A stretch of DNA of 64,000 nucleotides from Desulfofundulus australicus DSM 11792 (GCF_900129285.1 NZ_FQUW01000014.1:1-64000), one strand, 5' to 3'; shown: positions 38,432 to 49,810, numbered from the stretch's first letter. The notes: generated from the letters alone by a model not told the origin. Numbers and translations are program-made.

Positions 38432-39769
38432 TCACTGGCTTTCGGGGGAAATATCCCGGCGCACGTCGGGAGGCCTGTCAGGAGGGACCACCGGGCCGCT
38501 TTTACGGGCCGCGCGGAAGAGGCGGAGGAGCTCTTCGTTGGTTTTGGTCTTTTTCATCCGCTCCACGAGCATCTCCATGGCCTCCCAGGGGGCCATACCC
38601 ACGGTAGCTTTGCGGAAAAACCAGATCCACTCCAGTTCATCCCGGGACAGCAGCAGCTCTTCCTTGCGCGTGCCGGAACGCTGTACATCGATGGCCGGGA
38701 AAAGGCGCCGCTCAGCCAGGCGGCGGTCCAGAATAAGCTCCATATTTCCCGTACCCTTGAACTCCTCGAAAATTACATCATCCATCCGGCTGCCCGTTTC
38801 GATGAGGGCGGTGGCCAGTATGGTCAGGCTGCCGCCTTCTTCCAGGTTGCGGGCAGCACCGAAGAACCGCTTGGGTTTATGCAGGGCTGCCGGGTCCACA
38901 CCACCGGAAAGAGTGCGGCCGCTGGGGGGAATGACCAGGTTGTGTGCCCGGGCCAGGCGGGTGATGCTGTCCAGGAGGATCACCACATCCTGTTTGTGCT
39001 CCACCAGTCGTTTGGCCCGCTCCAGCACCATCTCCGCCACTTTCACATGATTTTCCGGCGGCTCATCAAAGGTGGAACTCACCACTTCGCCTTTCACCGA
39101 GCGTTCAATATCGGTAACTTCTTCCGGCCGCTCATCGATGAGAAGCACAATGAGGTTTATCTCCGGGTGGTTCCGGGTGATACTGTTGGCAATCTCTTTT
39201 AACAGCATGGTCTTGCCCGCCTTGGGCGGTGCCACAATCAGCCCCCGCTGCCCCTTACCGATGGGAGCCACCAGATCAATGATCCTGGTGGCAATTCTGT
39301 CCGGTTCGGTCTCCAGGCGAACCCGCTCCTGGGGGTAGAGAGGGGTGAGGCCGTCGAAGTGCAATCGCTCGGCAGCTTTCTCCGGATCGACACCGTTCAC
39401 CTGTTCCACCCGCAAAAGGGCATAGTAGCGCTCGTTTTCCTTGGGCCCGCGCACCTGCCCGGCTACCAGGTCCCCCGTGCGCAGGTCAAAGCGGCGGATC
39501 TGGGAGGAAGATACATAGATGTCATCGTGGCTGGGCAGGTACTGAAAAGGCCGCAGGAAACCGTAGCCGTCAGGGAGGATCTCCAGCACTCCCTGGGCAT
39601 AAATTAACCCGTTTTTCTCCGCCTGGGCTTTAATGATCTCAAAAATAAGCTCCCGCTTGCGCAGGCGGGAATAGCCGGTAAGCTCCAGCTCCCGCGCTAT
39701 TTTATATAACTCCTGCATGGTTTTGCTTTCGAGTTCCGAATAATTCACATTACATCCATTCCTTTCCAT
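38432..39769 (-). CDS. rho: Transcription termination factor Rho (445 aa)
   Basis: An RNA-dependent hexameric helicase. It has the N-terminal Rho_N fold ([20 protein letters not shown]), the cold-shock RNA-binding domain ([11 protein letters not shown]), and the P-loop APPKAGKT at about 180-187 with [18 protein letters not shown] downstream. The start is uncertain: ATG 39769 or GTG 39748 would both give a normal N-terminus. Confidence 0.96.
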   Translation of the reverse strand: MERNGCNVNYSELESKTMQELYKIARELELTGYSRLRKRELIFEIIKAQAEKNGLIYAQGVLEILPDGYGFLRPFQYLPSHDDIYVSSSQIRRFDLRTGDLVAGQVRGPKENERYYALLRVEQVNGVDPEKAAERLHFDGLTPLYPQERVRLETEPDRIATRIIDLVAPIGKGQRGLIVAPPKAGKTMLLKEIANSITRNHPEINLIVLLIDERPEEVTDIERSVKGEVVSSTFDEPPENHVKVAEMVLERAKRLVEHKQDVVILLDSITRLARAHNLVIPPSGRTLSGGVDPAALHKPKRFFGAARNLEEGGSLTILATALIETGSRMDDVIFEEFKGTGNMELILDRRLAERRLFPAIDVQRSGTRKEELLLSRDELEWIWFFRKATVGMAPWEAMEMLVERMKKTKTNEELLRLFRAARKSGPVVPPDRPPDVRRDISPESQ

Positions 39770-39852
39770 CCCGATATGGAAAATAAATTGCTTCCCGCCC
39801 CTGCCTTCCCGGAACTGCGGGAACCAAAACTCAAAAGGATATGCTCGCTAAA

Positions 39853-39893
39853 GGAGTATATTGCTGCTCAAGCAGCCGCAATACTTGTACTCC
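39853..39893 (-). terminator. Probable terminator before rho
   Basis: An imperfect hairpin GGAGTA..TTGCTGCT / AGCAGC..GCAA..TACTCC, followed on the minus strand by TTTAG. It lies 100 bp after the DUF2062 stop and 84 bp before rho, so it probably ends the fba-fsa-DUF2062 transcript. Confidence 0.45.
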
Positions 39894-39994
39894 GGAATAC
39901 AATAAAGGGTAATACAGCCAGGCAAAAGGGAAAAGAAAATAATTACAGGGAGAACAACCGGCCGGTTTTGAATTTATGAGGAGGGTGTGTACAT

Positions 39995-40450
39995 TTATGG
40001 GTGTTTGGTGGTCCGCCGCATTTCCAGGATGCGGCGGACGGGGAAATAAATCAACAGCCACGCCGCAGCAGCATTTATGGCCGCCCCCACAAAAAAGGGG
40101 TAACTCAGCTGCTTGAGGGTGGGAAGGGACCCCCCGGTACCGGTTTCCACCGCCACGCTGCAACCGGTTACAGCATTGCCCACCAGGTAATTGAGGATGT
40201 AAAAAAAGGGGACGGCCCATTTGAAAAATGCAGCTGCAAGGGCGGCAGCAACACCATTTACCTTCAAGCAGCGGGCCAGAAGGTAGGCCACAGGGATGCT
40301 GATGAAAGGTATGGGAAAAAAATCCAGGGCCGTCCCCAGGGCAACCCCATGGGCAATTTTATGCGGTGCCCCGGGAAGGACCATTATTTTGTGATAATAT
40401 TCTACCACGATTTTGTTTTTCCAGCACAGGATCTTCTCTTTTATACGCAT
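39995..40450 (-). CDS. DUF2062 family membrane protein (151 aa)
   Basis: A DUF2062-type protein with an amphipathic N-terminus, the block GAPHKIAHGVALGTALDFFP, and three or four hydrophobic segments ending in a basic tail. The function of the family is unknown. ATG 40450 has a weak GCGGTGG upstream; GTG 40456 is also possible. It follows fsa by 21 bp and is probably in the same transcript. Confidence 0.72.
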   Translation of the reverse strand: MRIKEKILCWKNKIVVEYYHKIMVLPGAPHKIAHGVALGTALDFFPIPFISIPVAYLLARCLKVNGVAAALAAAFFKWAVPFFYILNYLVGNAVTGCSVAVETGTGGSLPTLKQLSYPFFVGAAINAAAAWLLIYFPVRRILEMRRTTKHP

Positions 40451-40471
40451 TACCACCGCAAGACAGCAGGT

Positions 40472-41119
40472 TTATTTCCGGGGTACCCTGGCCCAGTCGG
40501 CCAGAAACTTTTCAATGCCGGCATCCGTCAGGGGATGCTTGAGCATTTGCATCAAAACTTTATAGGGCACCGTAGCAATATCTGCCCCGGCCCGGGCGGC
40601 CAGGATTACGTGCACCGGATGACGAATACTGGCGGCAATTACTTTGGTGGGGAAATCGTAGTTGCTGTAAATGGCCATGATTTCCTGGATCAGCTCCATC
40701 CCGTCGTGGCCCACATCATCCAGGCGGCCGGCAAAGGGACTGACATAGGTAGCCCCGGCCAGGGCCGCCAGGAGAGCCTGGTTGGCTGAAAAGACCAGGG
40801 TTACGTTGGTTTTGATCCCCCTGGTCGCCAGGACCTTTACCGCCTTGAGCCCCTCGGCGGTCATGGGTATTTTAACCACAATATTGGGATGGATGGCGGC
40901 CAGTTCCTCCGCCTCTGCAATCATGCCTTCAGCATCAAGGCTCACCGCCTCGGCACTGATGGGCCCGTCCACAATGGTGGTGATTTCCCGGACAACTTCA
41001 GCAAAATCCCGGCCCTCCCTGGCAATCAGGGACGGGTTGGTGGTTACACCGCTGATTACACCCAGGGCGTACGCTTTCCTGATCTCCTCCACATTGGCAG
41101 TATCCAGAAAAAGCTGCAT
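40472..41119 (-). CDS. fsa: Fructose-6-phosphate aldolase / transaldolase-like (215 aa)
   Basis: The short transaldolase form (TalC/FSA/MipB). It opens [20 protein letters not shown]; the Schiff-base lysine is in [16 protein letters not shown]. Members from this group of bacteria are often true transaldolases, so the activity is one of the two. The order fba then this gene matches Bacillus subtilis fbaA-ywjH. AGGAGG precedes ATG 41119. Confidence 0.92.
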   Translation of the reverse strand: MQLFLDTANVEEIRKAYALGVISGVTTNPSLIAREGRDFAEVVREITTIVDGPISAEAVSLDAEGMIAEAEELAAIHPNIVVKIPMTAEGLKAVKVLATRGIKTNVTLVFSANQALLAALAGATYVSPFAGRLDDVGHDGMELIQEIMAIYSNYDFPTKVIAASIRHPVHVILAARAGADIATVPYKVLMQMLKHPLTDAGIEKFLADWARVPRK

Positions 41120-41208
41120 GAACAGTCCTCCTCGAACTCAGCCATAATGCTGTCTTATTTCTGCAAAATTCATCAGGGGAGCGCCGCGGGGGTTCAAATA
41201 AGCCGGCC

Positions 41209-42069
41209 TTACCATTTAGCCTTTCCGGAGCAGCCAAAGACCCTCATCTTTTCCCGGATTGTTTCCACCGCCGCGTCCCGGGCCGGACCCAGGATCTTGC
41301 GGGGGTCAATTTCCCGGGGGTCTTCAGCAAGCCTGCGCCGGATGGCTTCCACAAAGGATTCCCGGATATTGGTATCAATGTTGATCTTGCGTACCCCCAG
41401 CCGGATGGCTTCCTTTAAATCATCGTCGGGTACACCGGAAGCTCCGTGCAGGACCAGGGGAACGGACACCTGTTCCCTGATCCGGGCCAGGCGGGCAAAA
41501 TCCAGCTGCGGCCGGCCCTTATAGCGGCCATGGGCCGTACCAATGGCCACGGCCAGCGAATCCACTCCCGTTTGCTCGACAAAATACCGGGCCTCACCGG
41601 GATCGGTGAAGAAGGCTTCCCGTTCATCAACGGCAATATCGTCTTCCACACCGCCTATTCTCCCCAGTTCGGCTTCCACCGAAGCACCCACCGGCCTGGC
41701 CACGGACACCACCTGGCGGGTCAGGGCAATGTTTTGCTCCAGGGTCAGGTGGGAACCGTCAATCATCACGGAAGTAAAGCCGGCTACAAGGCAGCAGACC
41801 ACCTGGTCAAAACTGGTACCGTGATCCAGGTGCAGCGCCACCGGTACCCTGGCTCTGCGGGCGGCTGCCCGCACCATGGCCGCAATATAATCAACACCGG
41901 CATATTTGATAGCACCCTGGCTCGCCTGCAGGATTACCGGGGCCTTTTCCGCTTCCGCCGCCGTCACGATGGCCTGTACTATTTCCATATTATTGCAGTT
42001 GAAGGCTCCGACAGCATAACCTTCAGCGGCGGCATCCTTGAGCAGGACGCTTACCGGGACAAGGGGCAA
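41209..42069 (-). CDS. fba: Fructose-bisphosphate aldolase, class II (286 aa)
   Basis: A zinc-dependent aldolase of glycolysis and gluconeogenesis. Zinc ligands lie in ALHLDHGTSFD, in the later His of IGTAHGRYKG and in LVLHGASGVPDD. The start is TTG 42069 with GGGGGAGG four bases upstream, a short spacing. The gene is 89 bp upstream of fsa. The 231 bp before it hold no recognised gene. Confidence 0.95.
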   Translation of the reverse strand: MPLVPVSVLLKDAAAEGYAVGAFNCNNMEIVQAIVTAAEAEKAPVILQASQGAIKYAGVDYIAAMVRAAARRARVPVALHLDHGTSFDQVVCCLVAGFTSVMIDGSHLTLEQNIALTRQVVSVARPVGASVEAELGRIGGVEDDIAVDEREAFFTDPGEARYFVEQTGVDSLAVAIGTAHGRYKGRPQLDFARLARIREQVSVPLVLHGASGVPDDDLKEAIRLGVRKINIDTNIRESFVEAIRRRLAEDPREIDPRKILGPARDAAVETIREKMRVFGCSGKAKW

Positions 42070-42300
42070 TTTCCCTCCCCCTTTCTTTTTATTTCCATTA
42101 TCCCCCGGGGGGAAAAATATTATTTATGGCTCTTCCTTTTTTCCATCATTCCTTATCCGGCTCTGGCATTACCAGTTATGGTGGGGTTTATCCGGAGGGC
42201 TACCGAAGCATCCGCAGGTATGCCGGCTCAGCTTGATTTTCCAGGCCCTCTCTATGGCGTCCAGATCCTGCCTGGTTTCCGCGTATACTATATAATAGTT

Positions 42301-42822
42301 TTAACAGCGCCTGCAGTGCAACTCCAGGCGATCGGGAAAGACATCCACATCAATATGCTGGTTGCCGCATTCGCAGTAAATTCTTCCTTCCCGGCCCAGG
42401 TTATGCAAATGTCTTATAACTGCCGACATCACTTCCTGGTTATGGAAGAAACCGTCCGCCAGGAAATCCATTCCATCCAGGGTATTTCCCAGATAAACCT
42501 GATCCCTCATCCGGCTCTGTACTCCCAGATACCCCAGCTCCAGGCCGGTAACCTGACAAAACAGCTCGATATTATCGGTCCTCGACCACAACGCACGGGC
42601 CGTGACCAGGGATGTGTGGCTCGACCCACAGACCACGCAGGGAACCTCTATGTACACCCTCTTCCGCCGCACAACGAAGGAAGACTTGAGGGCACCGCAG
42701 GAACAGTGGATATGCAGGGAGGAGCGGGCACCTGCCAGGGCAAACCGGGAAACCTCATGACGCTCCAGCTTGCCGCATTCCGGACACCGCATAACCAGGG
42801 TCGTCTGGGTATTGATAATCAC
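42301..42822 (-). CDS. Cysteine-rich zinc-ribbon-like protein of unknown function (173 aa)
   Basis: I do not recognise the family. Five Cys pairs are spread along the chain: RCPECGK, HCSCGA, PCVVCGS, YCECGN and the closing CRRC. This suggests two or more zinc ribbons. GTG 42822 is taken as the start from a GGGGG run upstream; ATG 42792 is also possible. It lies between spo0F and fba, a place that holds no such gene in Bacillus. The reading frame stays open for 43 codons after the TAA stop. Confidence 0.7.
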   Translation of the reverse strand: MIINTQTTLVMRCPECGKLERHEVSRFALAGARSSLHIHCSCGALKSSFVVRRKRVYIEVPCVVCGSSHTSLVTARALWSRTDNIELFCQVTGLELGYLGVQSRMRDQVYLGNTLDGMDFLADGFFHNQEVMSAVIRHLHNLGREGRIYCECGNQHIDVDVFPDRLELHCRRC

Positions 42823-42861
42823 GCAAACCAAGCCCCCACTAAACCTGCCTGTGCAGTATCT

Positions 42862-43269
42862 TTAGCCTATGACCTCCAGATAGCTCCTGACCGGGCGCTT
42901 GTCCGCGAGGAGGGCCCGGACGAAATAACGTACCTCCTGGAGATCAAAAGGCTTGCTTACATAATGCTTGACTCCCAGCGTCCTGGCCTCGCCAAGCAGT
43001 TCATATTCTCCATAAGCAGTCATTAAAATTACCGGCAGATCCGGATTTAACCTGCGGATTTCCCGAAGAACATCCAGCCCGCTCATACCGGGCATTTTCA
43101 TATCCAGCAGCACCAGGTCTATGCCGCCCTGTTTAACTTTCTGGAGTGCCTCAGGCCCGGAAGCTACCGACACCACTTCATAGCCCTCATCGTTTAGGGC
43201 CTCCTGCAGCATACGACGTACTCCGGCCTGATCGTCCACCACCAGCAAATAATACCGGCAATCCGCCAT
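42862..43269 (-). CDS. spo0F: Response regulator, Spo0F type (134 aa)
   Basis: A single receiver domain with no output domain. The acidic pocket is VVDDQ (Asp12, Asp13), the phospho-acceptor Asp56 is in LVLLDMKMPG, the switch Thr is in LMTAYGEYE, and Lys106 is in YVSKPFD. In Bacillus Spo0F passes phosphate from kinases to Spo0B; a position next to fba is the same. Many clostridia lack Spo0B, so the phosphate acceptor here is uncertain. ATG 43269 has GGGGGTG seven bases upstream. Confidence 0.85.
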   Translation of the reverse strand: MADCRYYLLVVDDQAGVRRMLQEALNDEGYEVVSVASGPEALQKVKQGGIDLVLLDMKMPGMSGLDVLREIRRLNPDLPVILMTAYGEYELLGEARTLGVKHYVSKPFDLQEVRYFVRALLADKRPVRSYLEVIG

Positions 43270-43345
43270 CCAGCCACACCCCCGCTGAAACTGTTTCACC
43301 CCATAAATGCGATGCGTTAATGTACTGATTCGGCAGGGGGTACCA

Positions 43346-43369
43346 AATCCCTCCCGGGAGGGAAATTTT
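43346..43369. terminator. Terminator after the Yip1 gene
   Basis: The palindrome CCCTCCCGGGAGGG is flanked by AAAT on one side and AAATTTTTTT on the other, just after the stop of the Yip1 gene and before spo0F. The longer T run faces the plus strand. Confidence 0.5.
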
Positions 43370-43377
43370 TTTCACCT

Positions 43378-44079
43378 TCAGCCGGCCAGCGGTAAAAGGG
43401 AAGAAATACCCGCCGCAAAGATCACCAGCAGGACTATCCCGCTCAGGACAATTACGGCCGGGGGCAGCAATACCACAAGCACAGCCCGGCCGGCGGAAAA
43501 CCGGTACATCTCCATCAGCCCCAGGACTACCAGGACAACACCCCACAGGAAAACAGCCAGCCCCAAAACAGCCGTGACCGCGGTAAGGCCCGTTCCCCGG
43601 ACGTTGAACAGGTAAAGCAGCACATCCACAGGGATCATGAGCAGCCCCGGCAGCGCCGCCAGGGCAGTTATGGTCAGAACCCCGGAAGCCCTGGCCTGCC
43701 CGCCCAGCAAACTGGCAGTAAGGTAAAGGAGGGCGCTTACCACCACCCACTTTATGTACTGGAAAATCAATCCCGCCACCGCCATCATGGGTGCAACCGG
43801 GGTCAGCCAGTGCATGCCCATGTAAGGAGGAACGGCCTGCATGCTTAAATGATAGCCCATCAGCCCACCGGCAAGGGCGCCGGCCAGGTTGACCAGGGTA
43901 AAGATTATAACGGCCAGGCCAAGGGGCGGATTGGCTGACAGCCGCCGGAAAGTAGAACGGGGTTCAAAAAAAACACCGTAGATTAGATCAAGAAAGCCCG
44001 GGGGTGACTCCGGAGGGGCAGCAGGACTGCCTTCACCGGGGATTGTGGTCTCGCCGGAAGTTCCGGTATACTCTTCCAC
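43378..44079 (-). CDS. Yip1 domain membrane protein (233 aa)
   Basis: A Yip1-fold protein with a short soluble N-terminus (GETTIPGEGSPAAPPE) and five membrane helices. The conserved start of the domain is FLDLIYGVFFEPRSTFRRLS. GTG 44079 is chosen because GGAGGTG lies six bases upstream and includes the alternative ATG 44094. It follows sppA, and membrane-protein turnover may be a shared theme, but the function is unknown. Confidence 0.8.
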   Translation of the reverse strand: MEEYTGTSGETTIPGEGSPAAPPESPPGFLDLIYGVFFEPRSTFRRLSANPPLGLAVIIFTLVNLAGALAGGLMGYHLSMQAVPPYMGMHWLTPVAPMMAVAGLIFQYIKWVVVSALLYLTASLLGGQARASGVLTITALAALPGLLMIPVDVLLYLFNVRGTGLTAVTAVLGLAVFLWGVVLVVLGLMEMYRFSAGRAVLVVLLPPAVIVLSGIVLLVIFAAGISSLLPLAG

Positions 44080-44097
44080 CTGGATCACCTCCATAAC

Positions 44098-45072
44098 TTA
44101 TCCCCGGGAAGGGGGAAACACAAGTTCATCACCATCCGTAACGGGAGGGAGGCAGGGAGGGCAAATCAGCCAGATGGCCGTTGGCAGGTCGGAATTACCG
44201 CTGCCCCTGAAGGGGGAAAAGGTTCCGGCCAGGAAACCGGGCGGCCAGATGCCCCGGGGACCCAATTCGGTGATGGCGGGCTCGGGGCCCAGGCCGGCCA
44301 GACGCCCGGCCAGGCGCACGGCATCCCTCAGGTTGCCCAGCTCATCCACCAGCCCCAGCTTCTGCGCCTGGCGCCCGGTATATACCCGCCCGTCGGCCAG
44401 CTCCCTCACCCGGTCCAGGTCCATTTTCCTGCCCTCGGAAACAGCATGCAGGAACTGATCATATATGTCGTCCACCATACTTTGAAAGATGTCCTGCTCC
44501 GCCGGGGTCACCGGCCGGTTTGGTGAACCCATATCCTTGTACGGTCCGCTTTTGAAGGTGCGGGTATTGATGCCCAGCTTGCCGTAGAGGCCCTGCAGGT
44601 CCTGGGTCTGCATGATTACACCAATGCTGCCGGTCAGGGTGCCGGGGTTGGCCACAATTTTATCCGCACGGCTGGCAATCCAGTAAGCCCCCGATGCAGC
44701 GGTATCACCCATGGAGGCCACCACTTTCCTGCCACTTTTACGCAGCCGGTCCACTTCCGCGGCAATCTCCTGGGCCCCGGCGGCGGTACCACCCGGGCTG
44801 TTCAACCGCAAAACCACGGCTTTAATGGCCGGGTCCCGGGATGCCCGGCGTAATTGCTCCATTACTTCTTCCGAACCGGTTCCCGTACTGAAAAGCCCCG
44901 CGCCGGCCCGGCCGCTGACAATGGTGCCGTTAATGGCAATAATGGCCACCGTTCCGGTATTCCCGGCAACCCTTATCCTGCCGTCCGCCCGGCCTAAAAC
45001 GCTCACCAGCCCGGCACCCAGGGAAAGCAGCACTGCCAGGCACACCGCGGCGGCAATAAACCTTTTTTTCAT
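44098..45072 (-). CDS. sppA: Signal peptide peptidase SppA (324 aa)
   Basis: A membrane-anchored serine protease that degrades left-over signal peptides. The N-terminal anchor is IAAAVCLAVLLSLGAGLVSV. The nucleophile Ser is in GDTAASGAYWIAS, and the general base Lys is in TRTFKSGPYKDMGSP. A C-terminal tail of about 50 residues (rich in Pro and Gly) goes beyond the usual domain. GGGAGG precedes ATG 45072. Confidence 0.93.
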   Translation of the reverse strand: MKKRFIAAAVCLAVLLSLGAGLVSVLGRADGRIRVAGNTGTVAIIAINGTIVSGRAGAGLFSTGTGSEEVMEQLRRASRDPAIKAVVLRLNSPGGTAAGAQEIAAEVDRLRKSGRKVVASMGDTAASGAYWIASRADKIVANPGTLTGSIGVIMQTQDLQGLYGKLGINTRTFKSGPYKDMGSPNRPVTPAEQDIFQSMVDDIYDQFLHAVSEGRKMDLDRVRELADGRVYTGRQAQKLGLVDELGNLRDAVRLAGRLAGLGPEPAITELGPRGIWPPGFLAGTFSPFRGSGNSDLPTAIWLICPPCLPPVTDGDELVFPPSRG

Positions 45073-45128
45073 ACCGGAAAACCTCCCACAGGGCTATTTT
45101 TACCCGGCCGGCCGATATCATGCAGGGA

Positions 45129-46796
<1,668 letters not shown>

Positions 46797-46957
46797 CTAA
46801 TTCCGGGCATCAAAAGAGCCACGGCCAGTTTTTTTAAAAAAGCGGCCTGCAGCCCCATGCAACAGGCACCGGCAGGCAGGTACTTACCTTCAGGTTATCA
46901 GGACTCACCCTGTACCTATCCTATTCTAGCCGTGGTAGCAGATCATGTCAACAGAAT

Positions 46958-47140
46958 TTAACGGTTAAGCAGGCGGGCCACCAGAATATAACCCAGAAAA
47001 AGGCCCACCACCCCCATAACCCCCGCCAGGGTTGGGGGTGCGGGCACAGGCAGCTTCAACCAGGCAAAGGCCGCACCGACCACAATACCCGTGATCAATG
47101 CCAGAACAGCTTCTTTCAACAAGTAAACACACTCTCCCAT
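46958..47140 (-). CDS. XapX domain membrane protein (60 aa)
   Basis: A two-helix membrane protein with LALITGIVVGAAFAWLKLPVP and PPTLAGVMGVVGLFLGYILV, the XapX (DUF1427) pattern. The function is unknown. It lies 25 bp after argS on the same strand and is probably in its transcript. Confidence 0.72.
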   Translation of the reverse strand: MGECVYLLKEAVLALITGIVVGAAFAWLKLPVPAPPTLAGVMGVVGLFLGYILVARLLNR

Positions 47141-47165
47141 CCCGCCTGCGGCCGGGTAAACCCAT

Positions 47166-48842
47166 TCACATTCTCTCCGGCGCGGAGAGGCCCAGCAGGC
47201 GCAGTCCGTTCCTCAAAACAATTCGGGTGGCGCCCACCAGCACCAGCCGGGCGGCAGTCATGGCTTCATCACCGGTGATTACCCGGTGGCTGTTGTAAAA
47301 ACTGTGCAGCAGCCCGGCCACTTCATGGAGATAACGGGCCATGCGGTGGGGAGCCAGATCCTTTGCCCCCAGGGCCACCTCTTCGGGAAAATCAGCCAGC
47401 CTGCGGGCCAGGGCCAGCTCCTCTTCTTCCCTCAGGAGGTCCAGGTCCACCTGTTCGGCCGGGGGGAGTGACCCGTCCACCTGGCGCAGAATGCTGCATA
47501 TGCGGGCATGGGCATACTGGATGTAATAAACCGGGTTCTCATTGGTCTGCGCCCGGGCCAGGTCCAGGTCAAAATCCAGGTGGCTGTCGGCACTGCGCAT
47601 GACGAAAAAGTAGCGCGCTGCATCCCTGCCGACCTCTTCCACCAGCTCCTCAAGGGTAACGAACTGGCCGGAACGCTTGCTCATGCGTACCAGTTCGCCG
47701 CCCCGGTACAGACGCACCAGCTGCATGATCACTATTTCCAGGGCTTCGGGATCATAACCCAGGGCGGCCATCGCCCCTTTCATACGGGCCACATGGCCGT
47801 GGTGATCCGCCCCCCAGATATTGATCACCCGCTCAAAGCCCCGGCGGAATTTGTCCCTGTGGTAGGCAATATCCGCCGCAAAGTAGGTGGGTATGCCGTT
47901 GCTGCGCACCAGAACCTCGTCTTTTTCCGCCCCGAACTCCGTCGCCTTAAACCACAGGGCACCCTCGTATTCATAAATGTAACCCCGGCGGCGCAGGATA
48001 TTGATGGTCTCCTCCACCGCCCCCGATTCATGGAGGGATTTTTCCGAAAACCAGACGTCGTAATGAACCCCGAAATCCTCCAGGGCCTTTTTGATGGCCG
48101 CCAGCTTTTCTTTCAGGGCATAATCAGCCAGCGCCTGGCGCCTTTCCTGCTCCGTGGCCTGCAGGTAACGGTCCCCAAAACGCTCCACAAAACCTCTTAC
48201 CGTATCGATAATGTCTTCCCCGTGGTAGCCTTCCTCGGGCACCTGGGCGGGCAGGCCGAGAAGCTGGAAATAACGGGCCTCCAGGGACCGCCCGAAGTTT
48301 TCAATCTGGTTGCCGGCATCATTAATATAATACTCACGGGTGACCCGGTAGCCGGCAAAATCCAGCAGGGCGGCAATGCTGTCTCCCAGGGCCGCCCCCC
48401 GGGCATTGCCCATATGTAACAGCCCGGTAGGGTTGGCGCTGACAAATTCCACCTGAACCCGCTGGCCCTGCCCAAGGTTCACCCGGCCGTAGTCGTGATC
48501 GGCGGCTATGATGCGGGGCAGCTCGGCCAGCGCCCACCGGGGGGCCAGGTAGAAATTAATAAAGCCGGGCCCGGCCACTTCCACCCTGTCCACCGGGATC
48601 CCGGTCAGATCCAGATGTGCCACCAGGGTCCCGGCAATCTTACGGGGCGCGAGACGGGCCGGCCTGGCCAGGAGCATGGCCAGGTTGGTGGCAAAATCAC
48701 CGTGCTCCTTTTCCCGGGGCACTTCCAGCACATAGGGCGGTATCTCAACCGCGGGTAATAAGCCCCTGCTAACAGCAGAAGCCAGTGCCCTCTCCAGGGC
48801 ACCGGCCAGGTGTTCCCGCACTTCCTGGACTATTCCCTTCAT
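47166..48842 (-). CDS. argS: Arginyl-tRNA synthetase (558 aa)
   Basis: A class I synthetase. The HIGH motif reads HMGNARGAALGDSIA and the KMSKS motif MSKRSGQFVTL; the C-terminal anticodon-binding domain ends GLRLLGLSAPERM. ATG 48842 or the TTG one codon before could be the start; GGAGGT is 9-12 bases upstream. It follows the ywiB-like gene by 5-8 bp, as in Bacillus subtilis. Confidence 0.96.
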   Translation of the reverse strand: MKGIVQEVREHLAGALERALASAVSRGLLPAVEIPPYVLEVPREKEHGDFATNLAMLLARPARLAPRKIAGTLVAHLDLTGIPVDRVEVAGPGFINFYLAPRWALAELPRIIAADHDYGRVNLGQGQRVQVEFVSANPTGLLHMGNARGAALGDSIAALLDFAGYRVTREYYINDAGNQIENFGRSLEARYFQLLGLPAQVPEEGYHGEDIIDTVRGFVERFGDRYLQATEQERRQALADYALKEKLAAIKKALEDFGVHYDVWFSEKSLHESGAVEETINILRRRGYIYEYEGALWFKATEFGAEKDEVLVRSNGIPTYFAADIAYHRDKFRRGFERVINIWGADHHGHVARMKGAMAALGYDPEALEIVIMQLVRLYRGGELVRMSKRSGQFVTLEELVEEVGRDAARYFFVMRSADSHLDFDLDLARAQTNENPVYYIQYAHARICSILRQVDGSLPPAEQVDLDLLREEEELALARRLADFPEEVALGAKDLAPHRMARYLHEVAGLLHSFYNSHRVITGDEAMTAARLVLVGATRIVLRNGLRLLGLSAPERM

Positions 48843-48850
48843 CAAAAAAG

Positions 48851-49279
48851 CTAGACCTCCTGTACGGTAATGGATAATTCATTGTAACCAATTCTCTGCC
48901 GGCATAACTCCAGCTCGTATTCCAGATTAATACTTCCGCCCACCTCTGTCAAGTCCACCTCCACCTTCCAGGGCAGGACCCGGATCCACATGGACCCGTA
49001 AGGCGTTACATAACTGGTTTCATGGTGAATCCCTTCTTCAAAAACCTGCTTCACTTCGGCCGTACCCATGCGGTTCAAAGTAACCCGGCTGGGTTCGGCC
49101 TTTAACGAAGTGGTGGTTCCGGCCAGGCCGGAAATTTCAGATTCATTATAAATGATGTAAAAGGACCTGTTTTTCTGATAATAATTGGCCTTTGTTACCA
49201 TTTCAATGGTCTCCCGCTCCCCCAGGTCATTGGTCTGCGTCCCGCGGATGGTTACCAGCACCTCTTTGCGCAATACCAA
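48851..49279 (-). CDS. DUF1934 family protein, YwiB-like (142 aa)
   Basis: A small protein of the DUF1934 calycin-like beta-barrel family. It has alternating hydrophobic strands (VLVTIRGTQTND, SFYIIYNESEISGLAGTTTS, SMWIRVLPWKVEVDL). In Bacillus subtilis ywiB stands before argS, as here. The function is unknown. Confidence 0.82.
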   Translation of the reverse strand: MVLRKEVLVTIRGTQTNDLGERETIEMVTKANYYQKNRSFYIIYNESEISGLAGTTTSLKAEPSRVTLNRMGTAEVKQVFEEGIHHETSYVTPYGSMWIRVLPWKVEVDLTEVGGSINLEYELELCRQRIGYNELSITVQEV

Positions 49280-49431
49280 TCATTCCTTTCCCCTTAAGAG
49301 CCGGGCAGGGCATCTTAAAAGCTAATTTTAAATATTATATCCTGTTTTCCTCCAGGTTTAAAAGGATTATTTTTTGCGCGCCGGGCCGGTAACAGGCCGG
49401 TGCGGGACCATAATCGCAGGCAAAAAGCAAA

Positions 49432-49453
49432 AAACAGGCGCTGGCGCCTGTTT
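49432..49453 (-). terminator. Terminator of the small membrane protein gene
   Basis: AAACAGGCGC and GCGCCTGTTT form a 10-bp stem. On the minus strand it is followed by TTTGCTTTTTGCC, a good intrinsic terminator 52 bp after the stop at 49506. Confidence 0.75.
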
Positions 49454-49505
49454 CGGGTCTGGATATCGTTCCGCCGGGCCGGGCCTGCTGCCCGCAGGCC
49501 GCCGG

Positions 49506-49679
49506 TTAGCGGAGGAAAAAAGTCACCACATTGTTATACAAATCATTCATAAACACCTTGAGCAAAAGCAATGCGGTCATGCTGGATATGGTACCCACGC
49601 CCAGGATATCCACCGCCAGGCCCAGGTTAACCAGCCAGCGGGGATCCTCCCGCAGCGAAGACGATTGGCTTTTGTGCAT
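49506..49679 (-). CDS. Small membrane protein of unknown function (57 aa)
   Basis: A short gene read leftward from ATG 49679 with GAGGGGGACGGG just upstream. The product begins MHKSQSSSLREDPRWLVNLG and has one membrane helix (about residues 18-42) and a tail ending NNVVTFFLR. It has its own promoter (49811-49838) and a strong terminator (49432-49453), which argues that it is real. I know no family for it. Confidence 0.65.
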   Translation of the reverse strand: MHKSQSSSLREDPRWLVNLGLAVDILGVGTISSMTALLLLKVFMNDLYNNVVTFFLR

Positions 49680-49810
49680 TTTCCCGTCCCCCTCTTCCCG
49701 TTGAATTTGGGGTTTCCCCGCCTGGAAACGGTAGTGACAAGAACAGGGTTTGCTGTAGTGACAACAGACACGCCTGGCGAAGGGTACCCCCTTTCCGCCC
49801 TGTTGACATT

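Noticed and set aside
39831-40220. A 129-codon leftward frame beside DUF2062
   Set aside because: It overlaps the DUF2062 gene in another frame, and its product looks like a shadow (proline- and glycine-rich, no family).
41446-43026. A 526-codon rightward open frame
   Set aside because: It runs antisense across fba, the cysteine-rich gene and spo0F, all of which have clear families or signatures on the minus strand.
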